Assembly: GCA_905221605.1 (NCBI GenBank) | Contig: CAJNDS010000239.1 | Span: forward strand, 64,001 to 128,000 | DNA from: Symbiodinium natans | Lineage: Eukaryota > Sar > Dinophyceae > Suessiales > Symbiodiniaceae | Reading direction: 5' to 3' | Length of the DNA: 64,000 nucleotides | Shown here: positions 11,206 to 23,114 of the stretch, piece after piece | How the letters are laid out: every line of letters starts with the position of its first letter | How positions within the stretch are numbered: the stretch's first letter is position 1 | Made by a program: the position numbers and the translations under genes | The notes under the pieces: model-generated | Seen by the model: only the letters and a program-made list of their open reading frames with translations | What the model was told of the DNA's origin: nothing | The model's database searches: none

Positions 11206-14200
11206 GCTGGGCGCTCCGAAGCTTTGGAGGGTTTACAGGGTTTATGGGGCTTATAGGGTTTTTCCCGAAAGGGAGGGTTTTTCAGCGGAGGTCGTCTTCG
11301 GGAAGATTCTTCGTTATCGATGATGCATGGATGAAATTCGGCTTCTATTCCTGCCCCCTCCCCCTTCCCCCCCCATCCTGCCCCAAGATATCTTGCCGTG
11401 GCCTCTCTCCGAATACCTCACTCCCTCCCCTCCCATATATTCATATGCTTTGCGGAACGAAATCCATCACGCCATCCATCCATCCATCCATCATCCATCA
11501 CGATATGCAGAGAACCACATGGAGACACATGGAGTAGTCTCTGCTGCTGCATGTCAGCAACAAAGTCGCAGAGATGGACGCAGTCACAGAATCACGCGGA
11601 GCAGAAAGCCAAAAACTCGCGGGTAGCATCCCTGAGCCCTGCCAACTAATTCCTAAACTCACAAGCTTTTATGCACTCCAAAACCTTAAACCCCTGACTC
11701 CCTTGAAGAGCCTAGAACCCGCCCTATAAACCTTCCAAGCCCTCCAATTTCACCCGGTGGCGGTGTTTTTTCCGTGTTTTTTTTCTGTTATTTTTTGTAG
11801 TTTTTTTCCGGCCGTCTGGCCCAGCAAGCAAGCAAGCAAGCAAGTAAGCAAGCGAGCCAGCAAGCAAGCAAGGAAAACAAGCAACGGTACCAGCAAGCAA
11901 GCAATCAAGCAAGCAAGCAAACAAGCAAGCAAGCAAGCAAGCGAGCAAGCGGGCCAGCAAGCAAGCAAGCAAGCAAACAAGCCAGCCCCCCCCGCTTGGG
12001 CTGCGCCCCCCCCCCCCCCCAACCCCCCCGCTTTTTTAAGCTAAACCCTAAAACCTAAACCCTAAACCCTACACCCTAAACCCTACACCCTAAACCCTAA
12101 ACCCTAAACCCTTAACCCTAAACCCTAAACCCTAAACCCTAAACCCTAAACCCTAAACCCTAAACCCTAAACCCTAAACCCTAAACCCGAAACCCGAAAC
12201 CCTAAACCCTAAACCCTAAACCCAACCCCCCCGCTTTTTAGCTTCTTTCAAAGCATGTGAATCTTGAAACCCATCATGCAAGCAAACTCATCATGCAAGC
12301 ATTCAGTTTGCAAATGGGGGGGGGGGGCTGCGCCCCCCCCCCAACCCCCCCCGCTTGGCTGGCCCCCCCCCCCCCCCCCCCCCCAACCCCCCCTTTTTTA
12401 AGCCTAAACCCTAAAAACCTAAACCCTAAACCCTAAACCCTAACCCTAACCCTAACCCTAACCCTAAACCCTAAACCCTAAACCCTAAACCCTAAACCCT
12501 AAACCCTAACCCAACCCCCCCGCTTTTAGCTTCTTTCAAAGCATGTGAATCTTGAAACCCATCATGCAAGCAAACTCATCATGCAAGCATTGAGTTTGCA
12601 AATGGGGGGGGGCTGCCCCCCCCCCCCCCCCCCCCCCCCCCCACCCCAACCCCCCCGCTTTTTTAAGCTAAACCCTAAAACCTAAACCCTAAACCCTACA
12701 CCCTAAACCCTACACCCTAAACCCTAAACCCCAAACCCTTAACCCTAAACCCTAAACCCTAAACCCTGGGTATATAGGGTTTATAGGGGAGGGCTCAGTA
12801 CCCCCTCGACAGAGGGGGGAAGCCAAGAGGTTCCCGACCAGCAAGCCAGAAGAAAAATACAAAAAGAAATGGAAAAAAGCTACGGAAAAAAGATCCCAGC
12901 AATTTCACCCAATATATCATCCTTGCAAAAACTCGTTCAACACCTACAAATGCTCTGCAAAAGCCTATAAAACCCTCCTAAACCCTAAAAACTGTATAGC
13001 CCTCCAAAAGCCAATAGATCCCGATGAAGCCCCACAAACTCTAGAAACCCCTGCAGCCCTACAAAAGCCAATAATACCCTTCGAGCCCTACAAATTCTAT
13101 GAAACCCCTACAAAGCCCTGCAAAACCCTACAAACTCTCGAAACCCCCTACAAAAGCCCGACAACAGCCAATAAAAACCCGATTACAAGAGCCCTACAAA
13201 ACCCTACCAACTCCACAAACCCCTACAAAAACCCCTACAAAAGCCACCTGCAAAAACCCTCCAAGCCTCCAGACATCGCAGCGTCGCTGGCCGCGGGCGG
13301 CGAGGCGATGCAGCTGCTGGAATCAAAGCTGCTGGAGCATCCTGGGGATCTCCCTTGAGGGGTTTAGGGTTTGGGGTTTAGGGTTTGGGGTTTAGGGTTT
13401 GGGGTTTGGGTTTGGGGTTTAGGGTATCGGGTTTAGGGTTTCGGGTCTAGGGGCTTAGGGAGTTTAGGAGTCTAGGGGGCGGGGTTTAGGGTTTTAGGGG
13501 GTTTGGGGTGTGGGGGGGTGTTTAGACTTAGGGGGGCTTGAAGAGTTGCGTAGCGACAGAGTTTTTTTACGAGGTCCAGGGGTTTGCGAGTTTTGGGGTT
13601 AAGGGTTTAGGGGTTTATAGGGTTCCAATGGGGCCTGGCCTAGTAAGGATCCATGTGGTTTAGGGTAACTGTAGTCTGGCTAAGGGGTAGCTCTAGTCTG
13701 GCTAGGACAAGATCTTCGTATGTGGTGGGAGCATGAACAAGTTGGTGTATCAAGGTTCAAAGGAGAGTGCGGGATCGAGAGGCCCGAAGAATCGATGTTG
13801 TTGATTGTTCTGTGCTTGGGGCATCTCTAAACACCAAGCCCTATAAACTGTAAACCCTAAAGCCCTCTGCCCTGAACCCTGAACTTCATGAGGCCGAAGC
13901 CCGAGCCTCAGCCCACCCCTCACTCCCCAGACCCGAACAGCCTTCGGGAGGAGCGGCCCGAGTGCGCAGGCAAAACCTATTGGGAACCTGGGCTCCAACG
14001 ACCTCAGGGTGGCAGCGTTGAGGGGATTGTGGGGGTGTCGAGGGGTCTAAGGTCTCAGGGCTTCGGAGGGGTCTAGGATTCAGGGCTTTCAAGGTGTCTG
14101 GGGTTCAGTGTTCAGGGGAGTGCTTTTGGGCTTAAGACCCTTCAGGGCTTAGGCACAGGGGTAAAGGTCTCCTGCTTTCGTCCCCTAGTTCATCCGCTTG

Positions 14201-17200
14201 ATCTCTGCTGGGAAGTGTTTGGGGAAGCAGTTACATGGCTGAATCAACCAACCAAAATCCCACAAACCCGAAAACCCTGAAGTCCTAGAGACAGTATAAA
14301 GCCCCGAAGACTCCAGGCCTGCTGCCCCAATCGACAGCTTGACCCTCCCTACCCAACTCAGGTCTGCGCCTTCGCTGTCAACCAGCATGCGTGCATCTGC
14401 CACCTGCTTCGTTTTCGGGCCTCGGGTGCCAAATAAGATTTAAATCGGGGAGGGGGGTCCTTGCAGGCTGCGCGTTGAGGAGGTCAAGGGTTTGGGCTTG
14501 GCATTGTAGGAGGTTTCGATCGGAGGGTTTTAAGTCTTCTGGGCCTAGGGATTTGCAGGTCACTCAAGATCCCGTGTACGTTGGGACCCACACTACCCTC
14601 TTGTAAGGTCTGTCTTGTTCGCTACGGCTGAAGAGTTTTGCACTTTGCTCGCCATTTGCCTAGACTGCCCTAAGGCCGGAAAACTTAAACCCCACAACCC
14701 TAAGCCCTCAGCCCCAAACCCTAAAGCCTCAACCCTAAACCCTAAGCCCTAAGCCCGAAACCCTGAACCCCAAACCCGCAGAGCCAGCATAGGGACCCTC
14801 TGCGCCCCAAGTGCCCCCCAGGCGACAACTTCGGCCGGCCCCCGGAGGGCGAAGCCGACTTCCGGGAGCTTTTCGCGCGGGTTGGGGGTTTTAGGCTTTT
14901 GGGGCTCAGGGTGGTTGGGGCGGGTTTAGGGAGGTTGTTGAGAGTTTCCTCAAAGGGGCTTTACAGTAGGTCACCAGTTAAGAGGGCTTTGGGTGGGTGT
15001 GGGGGACTTGGAGGTTCGTATGCACCACTTCCAGGCAGCTGATGCGGAACTACCCTGCGCGCTCTAGAGTTGTTGGACAGTAGCTGATCCGTGGCCCTCA
15101 ACCACAGACGCTCAAACTTCATAGACCCTGAACCCCAAAAGTCCTTACAAAAGTTATTTTTCTCTTGAGCCTTAACCGCCCTAGAGCCTAAACTCCAAAA
15201 GCCCTTAAGCCTTAGGACCCCCCCCTTCCCTCTCCCGGGAGACCAAATATCCGAGATGCGCTAATCTCCTTTCTTACAATATCGGAGAATCGCAACAGCA
15301 TGGCCCGAAACCGCTCGAGACCCTAGCCCTCTGCTCTGCTCTCCCCGAGCTGAAGCCGTAGGAATGGGACTCCAAACGGCGCGACACGGTGACGGGGGAG
15401 CTGCCACTTGACTTCGGTTGCAGTTTTTGGGGGCTTAGGGTTTCGGGGGGGCTCATGAAGTAGAGTTCTAATAGCAGTGGCTTGTCTTACTGTGATTATC
15501 GGGACTGGAGACTGAGGACATCCTACTGGACGGGAGTGTAGTTCATAAGGTAAGATCACAAGAAAGAAGTGAACTGAACAAGAAAGCCCAGTACAAAGAA
15601 GTGAACAAAGCGAAGAGAGAACGTAGCGAGTGAACCGCATGAAAGAAATTAAGGTTGCAAATGAACAAATGGAAGCAACTAGCCCCAAAAAAACAGTGCG
15701 TATTTCGCTGGGTCTTTTGGCGCCCAACAACTATTATTAATCAAACTGGGAAACACCCTAATTCCTCTGACTCCTTGCAGTCCTCAACCCTTAAACCCTA
15801 AAGCCTCCAACTCCGAGACCCTGAGCCCTAAATCCTCCCCCCAGGTATGCGCCCTGCACGTGCAACGAGCCGAGGTCCCTGGCCTTTATCCTGGCTGTTA
15901 GGATTCGGAACGTAAATGAAGCCACGATGGTAGCAGGGGGGAGGGTGAGCATCTTGGGTCTTGGTGTTGAGGGACCTTGAAATAGATTGCCGTAGGGGAG
16001 CTATACCGGCAGCCAATAGCATGGTTTCCATGTGGCAACAGCATAACCTAAGTTTTGCCGTAGAATTGGGTGAAGGGTTTAGGGTAGTTCTCTTGGTTGG
16101 GCAGTTCTCCAAACTACAGTCAATTTATGGGAGCATAAGGGCCCACGCTATCGTAGGTACACAAAATGGAGCCCAAATTCAGGGAACCTACTGGTCGAGA
16201 GTCTAAGGTTTGTTGGAGCCTCCAAGTTCTAAGAGTTCGGCGGGTGTGTTCGCCTATGAGGATCTTTGGGGTACCCTGAACCTTAAACCCTTGAACTTTG
16301 AATCCTTAAAGCCCTAAATCCTAACCCTAGACTGTAGGCCGAAAACCTTAGACCCGGAAACAAGCAGGTTTTACAACCACGACGAGCCGGCGCTCTGCGA
16401 GATGAACAAGTTTGCCGCCTGGCCGACCTCCATACGATCCCAAACAAGATGGGTTTCGGCATTGGGGTTGCGGGTTGCTTCGTTAGGTTTTAGGGCTTGG
16501 CGTTTAGGATCTTCAGGGGAGGAGCCCAAAAGGGATCCCCAGACTGAAGAGGGCAAAGCAAGCTTTCTAGGCCCTGTTATACCTAAATGGTCCCTTATGT
16601 TAGGGGATCCCTTCCTAAACACCAAACTTATACGTGTCCTTGAGATCCTGTGACCCAGCGCGTAGGTTTTGGGTTTAAGGGTTTAGGGTTGGCTCGGGTT
16701 AAGGGTTTAGCGTTTTGGTTTGTTTGGCTTTAGGGTTTACATGATGGTCGTGCATCTCATTGCCGTACGGGTGGCGGAGCAGGTGCAGACGAGGTCCAAA
16801 ACCATGAGCCCCAAAGAAGCCAGACTTGGAGACGTAGAAAGACGTGTTGGAAGTGCAAGCCATCGGGCGCAAGTAGGGTTTAGTGGAGGAGGTTCTGACC
16901 CCGGACAAAGAACCCTCAAGGCCACACCCTGAACCGTATCCCTTCATCCCTTCCCCCGAACCCCTGCCCCAGAGATTAACCATTGCCCTTCAAGGTCAAA
17001 ACCTACCTACCTGTTGTATATTACCGTACATGATCGCCTGAACCCTAACCCTATTGTAAACCCTAAACGCAAAACCCTAAACCCTAGACCCTAAACCCTA
17101 AACCCTAAACCAACCCCAGCCCCTTAAGGGAGGGGATATTAGAAGCCATTGAGCCGAGGATGCCATGATGCGGCATCTCAACCGCACGCTCCGGGGCTTC

Positions 17201-17924
17201 TCCCACCTGGTGGTGGCCGACACAAACTTCGAGGTGTTCACGCGAGCGTGCCTGGGCTTTGGGTTTGGGGTTTTTGGTGGCACACGTAAGTGATGTGATG
17301 CGGTATCATGCGAAATGTGCGAGGGATGAGGTCATAAGTGCCTTCGTGCGTTTTTCTTACCATTGCTCTGAACTCTAGGTTTTGCTTGGCGGCGTCAACT
17401 CCAGACCCTGTACCCTGAACCCCAACCCTACATTCCGGGCCCAAGATCCCAAACCCTAAGCCGAGGTGGTGTATTGCGGAGGTTGTGGAGGCGGGGATGT
17501 CGGACATCAGCCAGCGCATTCTGCTCCCCGGTTTAGGGGGTTCAGGGGTTGTTGTTGGGGTGCTTTAGGGTTTAGGGTGCAGGAGTTGTACCGGAGTCGC
17601 AGGTTTGGGGGTTGACGGGGTTGCTTGGGGGGTTTAGAGTGGGTTTAGGGGCAAGCCCCAATGAAGCGCCCCCTCAGAAATCACGAAAGATCTCAACCCT
17701 AAACCCTTATTCCCCCAGAAGCCCAAAGCCACCATGCCAAGTCACCCTAAACCCTAAACCCTAAACCCTAAACCCTAAACCCTACACCCTCAACTCAAAG
17801 CGCTAAATCCTCATGAACCAGCCCAGGCTCCACTCCCAGGAGACCCTGGACTGCAACTACCAGCGGCTCTCCTCCATCGATGTGCGCCACTGCCAGGCCA
17901 CGCGGCCGGAGGCGCGAAAGCCAA

Positions 17925-17959
<35 letters not shown>

Positions 17960-19225
17960 TTGAGGTGTTTCTGGGGGTGTTTTGGGGGTTTGGGGTTTTT
18001 GGGGGGGTTTTGGAGCTTAGGCCGATTTGGGGTTTTGTGGGTTTTGGGGGTTTTGAGGGTTTTGAGGGTTTTGGGGTTTAGGGTTTTGGGAGGGTTTCGA
18101 TTTAGCGGTTCAGTTGAGTTTTGAAGGTTGTTATCAGGTCCGGCGTTGGGATCGGGGCTTGAGGGTCTAGGGATTTGTGGAGAGGGCAGACTTGCGATAG
18201 TCTCAATCAAGTCCCTGAACCCTTGAAAATAGGATAACGCCAGCCCTACCCCCCCCCTCCCCTCCCCTAAAACCCTCTGAGCCCTGGAAGCTCTTGAAGC
18301 CAGGATAAAGCCATGATCCTCAGCAACATCGAGGACTTCGACCAGTTCAACGCCGCATTGCAGTTTGCCATCTTCGGTACGGAAGGCAGGGCTTAGGTTT
18401 TAAGGTTTAGGGTTTTAGGTAGCCAGTAATCAAACACAAATCCTCTTTGGGAACCGTATGTTGTAGGCATAACAAAGTAGTTTAGGCTAAAGATGTTTTG
18501 TCTGTTGAAACACTCTTGAAGAGATCTGGAACAGCATCCAGTGTCATGAACGAGAATGGGTGCTATAGTGCACGCGATGACCCATACCATAATTTACACT
18601 CTCAGGCACACAGCAAGATGCACTGCATTTTGCAATCGTAGCTCAGAGCAGGGTTCATTAGGGAGGCCCCGCCCAAAGAAGCAGAGCAGCCTCTTGAGCA
18701 CAGTATCCATAAGACAGGGGCCGAAGTGATTTTGGTTTCGAGTTTTCGGGGTCAGGGTTTGAGAATGCCCGTTTTCATGCCTAGCTATAGAACTGTTCAT
18801 GCGCTGCCCGAAATCACCCTTCTAATGAATGGGCCCAACATTGTTTAGGAGTCAGGCTGGAACAAAGGATTTGGGGGCTTGGGGTTTTGGAGGTTTGGTG
18901 CGTGTGCAATCGAAACACTTGTGTGTCAGAGAGACTTGAAACGCTACCTGAAACCCCTAAGCCTATAAGCCCAACAGGCTAAAAGCTAACGCCCTGTATT
19001 TCCTCAAGAAACCCCGTGAGACCCCTAACAGAAGCCATAGAACCTATAAACCCCCGGAAGCTCTCATAGCCCTGTAAACCCAAAGACCTCTAACGGGCTG
19101 CACAACCTTTACCACCGCAAGGTCTCCTCAGCAAGTTCACGGACGGCCTGGGAGTGGCGCAGCAGGTCGGGCGCATCGTGCACCGCGTGAGCCTCTCGGC
19201 ACAACGGGACCCCGTAGACTCCTAA
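8618..19225 (+). CDS. Dinoflagellate-specific family protein (VTHNW/VNQH/CEMNKF/TRAWC blocks), 5' partial
   Basis: I joined nineteen exons in frame, about 370 codons. In order they carry STTNDVVRQ, AIIPLTRQ, VTHNWSNLFLHLVAAIIADS, KTYW-VCAFAVNQHACIC, EWDSKRRDTVTGEL, APCTCNEP, ALCEMNKF, VADTNFEVFTRAW-CIAEVVEA, and HSQETLDCNYQRLS with DVRHCQATRPE. I recognise these as the signature blocks of a large, uncharacterised protein family of dinoflagellates; no function is established. The FTRAWC(x)AE block resembles heterokaryon-incompatibility or TIR-like domains, but that is only a resemblance. There is no transmembrane segment or signal peptide in the recovered part. Every join keeps frame without an internal stop, which is the main evidence for the exon limits. 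The initiation codon was not found; the 3' end is either TAA at 19223-19225 or a further splice at the GTGAGC donor at 19187. Twelve GT/GC-type and two GA-type introns are described in the block entries. Confidence 0.75.
8913..8962. repeat. (TG)n microsatellite in intron
   Basis: About twenty-five TG dinucleotides with one TA interruption, inside the intron between exons 8618-8639 and 9141-9229. Confidence 0.9.
10503..10640. repeat. 10-bp minisatellite CCACAGGGAA
   Basis: Thirteen to fourteen almost identical head-to-tail copies. Because 10 is not a multiple of three, all three frames stay open on both strands and give NHREPQGTTG-type peptides; these are not genes. It lies in the intron between exons 10334-10384 and 11113-11205. 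Confidence 0.95.
11011..11086 (-). mobile_element. Short inverted-repeat element, family A, copy 1
   Basis: On the - strand it begins TTGGGATGCTCCCCCTTATA, then carries CTAACAGTCCTTAATAGGGA and TTATAGTACCCCC, matching copies at 42133, 42680 and 63200. The far end of this copy is diverged. It sits 26 bp before an exon of the family gene, inside the intron. Confidence 0.75.
11821..11985. repeat. (AAGC)n microsatellite
   Basis: Long AAGC/CAAG tetranucleotide array with AGCGAGCC and GGTACC interruptions. The leucine/alanine/cysteine-rich antisense ORFs are translations of it. It lies in the 2-kb intron between exons 11113-11205 and 13273-13356. Confidence 0.9.
12021..12775. repeat. Three tandem ~300-bp units built around CCCTAAA arrays
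   Basis: A unit made of a C-run, the word CCCCCGCTTTTTTAAGC and a CCCTAAA array starts at about 12021, 12384 and 12648. The first two units also share a 90-bp unique segment (12243-12318 and 12531-12606, about 288 bp apart; it contains CATCATGCAAGCAAACTCAT). The array cores are the purest CCCTAAA stretches of the first 25 kb. All lies within one intron. Confidence 0.85.
13273..15402 (+). CDS. Family gene, exon block 2 (5 exons)
   Basis: Exons 13273-13356 (IAASLAAGGEAMQLLESKLL), 13931-13983 (ending in KTYW), 14362-14405 (VCAFAVNQHACICH), 14793-14880 (FGRPPEGEADFRELFAR) and 15362-15402 (EWDSKRRDTVTGE). Donors in order are GA (gagggg), GA (gaacct), GC (gcttcg), GT (gttggg) and GC (gccact). The GA donor at 13984 is well supported: TGG must end the exon for the reading TYW-VCAF, and no GT or GC lies at that position. 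Confidence 0.7.
15845..19225 (+). CDS. Family gene, exon block 3 (7 exons)
   Basis: Exons 15845-15874 (30 nt; YAPCTCNEP), 16368-16416 (FYNHDEPALCEMNKFA), 17159-17247 (DAMMRHLN to FTRA), 17466-17522 (WCIAEVVEAGMSDISQRI), 17827-17911 (HSQETLDCNYQRLSS), 18304-18376 (AMILSNIEDFDQFNAALQF) and 19122-19186 or 19225 (GLLSKFTDGLGVAQQVGRIV). Donors are GT, GC, GT, GC, GC and GT. The codons split by introns (for example GC|G TGG giving A-W) rebuild the conserved residues exactly, which fixes the boundaries. Confidence 0.75.
17923..17957. repeat. Poly-G run just after an exon
   Basis: About 34 G beginning 12 nt after the GC donor of exon 17827-17911. This is an extreme case of the G-rich 5' half seen in most introns here. 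Confidence 0.8.
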
Positions 19226-19776
19226 ACTCCTAGACCAAGCCCCTAAGCCCCCATTTAGAAGCCTCTAAACCCTAAACTCTTGAACCCAACTGGCATCGTA
19301 TTGAGGACTCAAGACTTCGGCGAGACCCCAAGACCTAATTGAGCTCATCCGGTGAAAACGTGTGTCCAGGGTCTTCAGGGTTTTAGGATTTTGGCGGTTT
19401 TAGGTTTCAGGGCTTTAGGGCTTTTGGTTTAGGCGCTTGGCTCTGGGGGGGGGGGGGGGGGCTCTAGGGTTTGCAGGGTCTCGGGTGTGGGCTTAGGGGC
19501 TTGTCTGGAGGGGGGTTCGAAGCCCTAGGGCCGCAAAACCTTGACATGTCTCAGGCACCTACGGCTGGCACCTGGGCTCAGGCGCGCCATGGCGGTTTTT
19601 CGCGGGGTTTTGGGGTTTTGGGGTTTAGGGTTTTAGGGGTTTGGGGGTTGAGGCTTTAGGGGTTTAGGGTTTAGAGTTGAGGATTTGGGGTTTCGTGGCC
19701 CCCCCCCCCCTCAACAACGGATCCCCCTGTTCAGTGTGGGGGGCGGGGGCATTTGGGGGGGGGGTCTGGCTTTTAT

Positions 19777-19931
19777 GATTTTAAACGGGATGAGCTTGTA
19801 TTAAATTTAAAGGGATCCAGACGATTTTAAAAGGGATGAAGTTATATGAATTTAAACGAGATCCAAAGGATTTTAAAAGGGATCCACATGATTTAAAGGG
19901 ATGAGTTTATATGAATTTAAAGGGGATCCAT
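19777..19931. repeat. AT-rich 46-bp tandem repeat
   Basis: Units begin GATTTTAAAMGGGATGA at 19777, 19823 and (shortened) 19869 and 19890; each carries AAATTTAAAGGGATCC-like text. Four unequal copies (46, 46, 21 and 42 bp). It is compositionally unlike its GC-rich neighbourhood and follows the 3' end of the family gene. Confidence 0.8.
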
Positions 19932-20136
19932 CTATCCCAACCAAGCCAGCCCGCAAAAACATATATATTTCCGGGGGACCAAACGTTTTATATTATACGG
20001 CATTCGGGCAGCTACTGGACTACCCCCTTTGAAGTTTGATTGCCTGGCCTCGGCACAAAAGCATGTTATGAGGGAATCTTAGCTTGGGGGCCACGGCCTA
20101 AAGTCAAATCCTTCTCAGGCCCTACACTAGTGAACT

Positions 20137-20487
20137 TCAATCCGGACCTTGAAAAGTGGAATCGGCCGTGTCAATGCCGCAAGGTTCCTCCATCGGCAGG
20201 ACCTCCACCAACACCTCCTCCTCAGACAGAGTCTGAGTCGTGGCTGGAGCTACCATGAGAGACTTGAGATCAAGAAATAAGGGTTCCTTAGGGTTGCTCA
20301 GGGTCAAGGTTAGATAGGTTAGGCGCATGCTTAGCAGTTCTGTGGCTACATGCTTACTGTGTAGGGAATTGGCACCTGCTGGTACTGTTGGAGCGCACGG
20401 GGCACTCAGCAAGTTCCAAGATAGGGGCTTGGATTTTAAGGCTTGGGGAGTTAGTAACAGAGACTGTGGGAGATGGGTTGCGGGCAT
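20137..20487 (-). other. Repeat-free open frame, doubtful
   Basis: A 116-codon frame without repeat character (LTLTLSNPKEPLFLDLKSLM; EEEVLVEVLPMEEPCGI). The + strand is also open over its left part (20040-20258). No family is recognised and it has no flanking splice pattern. It may be a remnant of an inserted element. Confidence 0.15.
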
Positions 20488-22190
20488 AGGTGGTTCTTAG
20501 TGGGGACTGAGGGATCTAAACCCTAAACTCCAAACCCTAAACACTAAAAAGCCCTAAACCCATTTCCTGAATTGGAGCCCTCCCCAATTCAGGACATAAA
20601 CTCTCCACCTGGGTCTGCTAGCTGTGTTTTGCATGCAGCAGGGCGTTCCGAGCCCGAATACCCAGTCCAAAGGAGTCCTTCCCCGAAGGGATCTAGCTAC
20701 AGATAACCCAATTTGTTGTTAAAGATAGGTACAGAAGCACACCTTGAGAGGCACCCGGCCCTCCTTTTACCCAGCGTGCCGCATGGAGCTTGGGCGGCCA
20801 CTTCCGGGGAGCGGAATGTCCGCCCACTTTCGGGGGAGCGTCTCCCCGCCCCTTGAAAAACCGCAGTTCCCAAACCCTGCAAGTTGGGCTTCGGAACGTG
20901 GGCGTCCGGACTTGTGGCAAGAGGGGCTCGTGGAGATCTAGGGGGTGTTAATGGGAGTGTCTGCTTTTTTAAGGGTTCCGTGTGCGAGTCGTTAGGGCTT
21001 CGGGTCTCAGAGCCTGAAAGGACGTGGGGGACGCTCCGTTTAAACGGCGGGCCGCAGCAACACAAAGCAAACACAAGCCGGCGGCCGGCGGCTGCTTAGT
21101 AGAGTTGCCGAAGAGCGGTGCACAGAAAGGGATGAGGGGCTGTAACAGTAAAACCCCAATCCTACACCTTTAACATATTCCATCAGCATCATCTGGTTTA
21201 AAGGAATGTGTTTTGTTAAGGAATGTGTTCTGTATATATATACATATATGTAGGGACTCGGTCGCAATGTCGTGCTAGGAAGTAACTGTTTGATGTTGTA
21301 CTGCTATCGGTATTGAGTTTTTCCCTTTGTATGAACATACAGTAACATACACATTACAATTTCTTTTTCAATCACCCAGAATCTTATCCCTGAGCCTTAT
21401 AGCCCTGTGGACCTCACAAGCCCTGTAAAACCAGCCCTTGTGATCGCTTCAGACCCGCAATATCCTGAGCCCTCAAGCCCCTATGGCGCCGCCACGCCCT
21501 GCGGCGGCACTCATGTGTATTGTGGATGGCGTGCCTGGCAGAAGTCCAGGTTTCAGCCCTGGTCGCAGGATGGAAAGCGGGGGAGAGGGTTTGGGATTGA
21601 GAGCTTCGGGCTTCGGTTTTGTGGGTTTGGGCTTTTAAGCTTAGGGCTTAGGGTTTTCTAAGAGTTTAGGGGGCCCACGGCTGAGTTTCTTGGTTGATTG
21701 GAACTTCTGTTCGAAAGGGGGAGGGGAATGGGGGGCAGGGGCAGACGGGTGGCTTTTGTAAGTTTAGGGTACAGGGTCACGGGTTTAGGGTTAGGGTTCA
21801 GGGAGGGTGAACCCGGAACCCTCTTTGCAATGTACAACCTCTCACCCAAAGTTCCGTGCCTGAGAGCTGGGGCACAGAGCATGGCATAGACCCGTCGCCG
21901 GCCATCAGTTTAGGGCTTAGGGCTGAGGGTTTTTCTCTCGACACTGAACCCTAGACTGTCGTCGACGCTCTGAACCCTGAACCGAAAACTTCGTATGTGT
22001 AGGACAAAGTGAAACTCAACCTTTCTATTCCCTCCTTTCTTGCTGGATTGCTGGAGTAAACTGATCCCCAGCCCTGATAAGCGGGTGCTTTGGTTTAGGG
22101 CGCAAATGCAGGGCCCTGTAACATACAACCCCTAAACCCTGAGCCGAAGTCCTCGGTAGCCGCGTCAGGATTTAAGGGCTGAGTTGCGAG

Positions 22191-22652
22191 GAATTCAGAT
22201 GGTCGGCGATGGAACCGTATCCAACGAGGCTCGGGCAGAGACCCGGCAAGCTGGCAGCGCCGAGAAACGGCCCACAGCGGATGGACCTTGAACCCTAAAA
22301 CTCCGAGCTCCTACTCGTACCCCCTAAGCCCTAGCCCGAAAACTGCCCAGCATCCGAAGCCCCTAAAGCTTTGCCCCTGAATCCGCCACCCCGAAGCCCT
22401 TACCCCTAAATCCGAAACAAGCCCTAAACCCCTGAGAGGCCGGACTCGGGGTCCTCCGGACGTGTTTCGTTGAGTTTCTTAGCCAAGGGGTTCCACGAAC
22501 CCTAAACCCCTAAACCCTAAACCCGAAACCCTAAACCCTAAACCCGAAACCCTACACCTTGGGGGCATCCTGACGAGTTTGCTGGATTCGTCTTGGCGCT
22601 GCCGAGCCCCCTGACGCGGGACCTGTCCAAGTCTTGGGGGGCTCTGGTGTAA
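22191..22652 (+). CDS. Two exon candidates, unknown protein
   Basis: 22191-22275 follows TTGCGAG and is open in all three frames; the best reads IQMVGDGTVSNEARAETRQA. 22578-22652 follows GACGAG and reads FAGFVLALPSPLTRDLSKSW to TAA. CCCTAAACCC text precedes the second and G-rich text follows it. They were not joined. Confidence 0.25.
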
Positions 22653-23033
22653 AGAGCTGGGTCGGGGGCGACGGGGGTTTAGGGTTTAAGATTTAGGGCA
22701 CAGAGCTTAACCGACCCGAAGGTGAGGGCCCTAAGCCACATCATAGGGTTGTTAAGGAGTTTGAAGGGGTCTTGAGGGGCGTTGAAGGCTTCATGGGTCT
22801 TGTCTGAGAGGACTTGTGGTGTTTATGGGTTGAGTCTGGCCCTTCAAAAACCACCACCCGCGCTAAGCCCCAAGCCCCAAACCCTAAAGCCCAAAACAAC
22901 AAACGCCTAAACAGCCCGAAGAGCAAGCCCTAGGACCCTAAACCCTGCAGCCCAAAACCCTCGAACCCTAAACCCTTGAGGCCCCTGAAAGTCCCCGAAA
23001 GGCCCACAGGGGGACCCGAGGGCAACCCCTGAG

Positions 23034-23114
23034 CCGGCTGCAAAGAAGCCGTTGGCTGCCGACTTCTGGGAAAGTGGGAAGGGGAAGGGCCCAATTGAGC
23101 CCACAGGAGTTTAG
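23034..23114 (+). CDS. Candidate terminal exon, unknown protein
   Basis: After CCTGAG the frame reads PAAKKPLAADFWESGKGKGP and ends IEPTGV with TAG at 23112-23114. C-rich text precedes and GTTTAGG text follows. If real it ends a + strand gene about 1.1 kb before glycerol kinase. Confidence 0.3.
   Translation, partial: PAAKKPLAADFWESGKGKGPIEPTGV

Noticed and set aside
12021-12235. A true chromosome end (telomere)
   Set aside because: The arrays are interstitial, degenerate at their edges, occur in both orientations and lie inside introns of solved genes.
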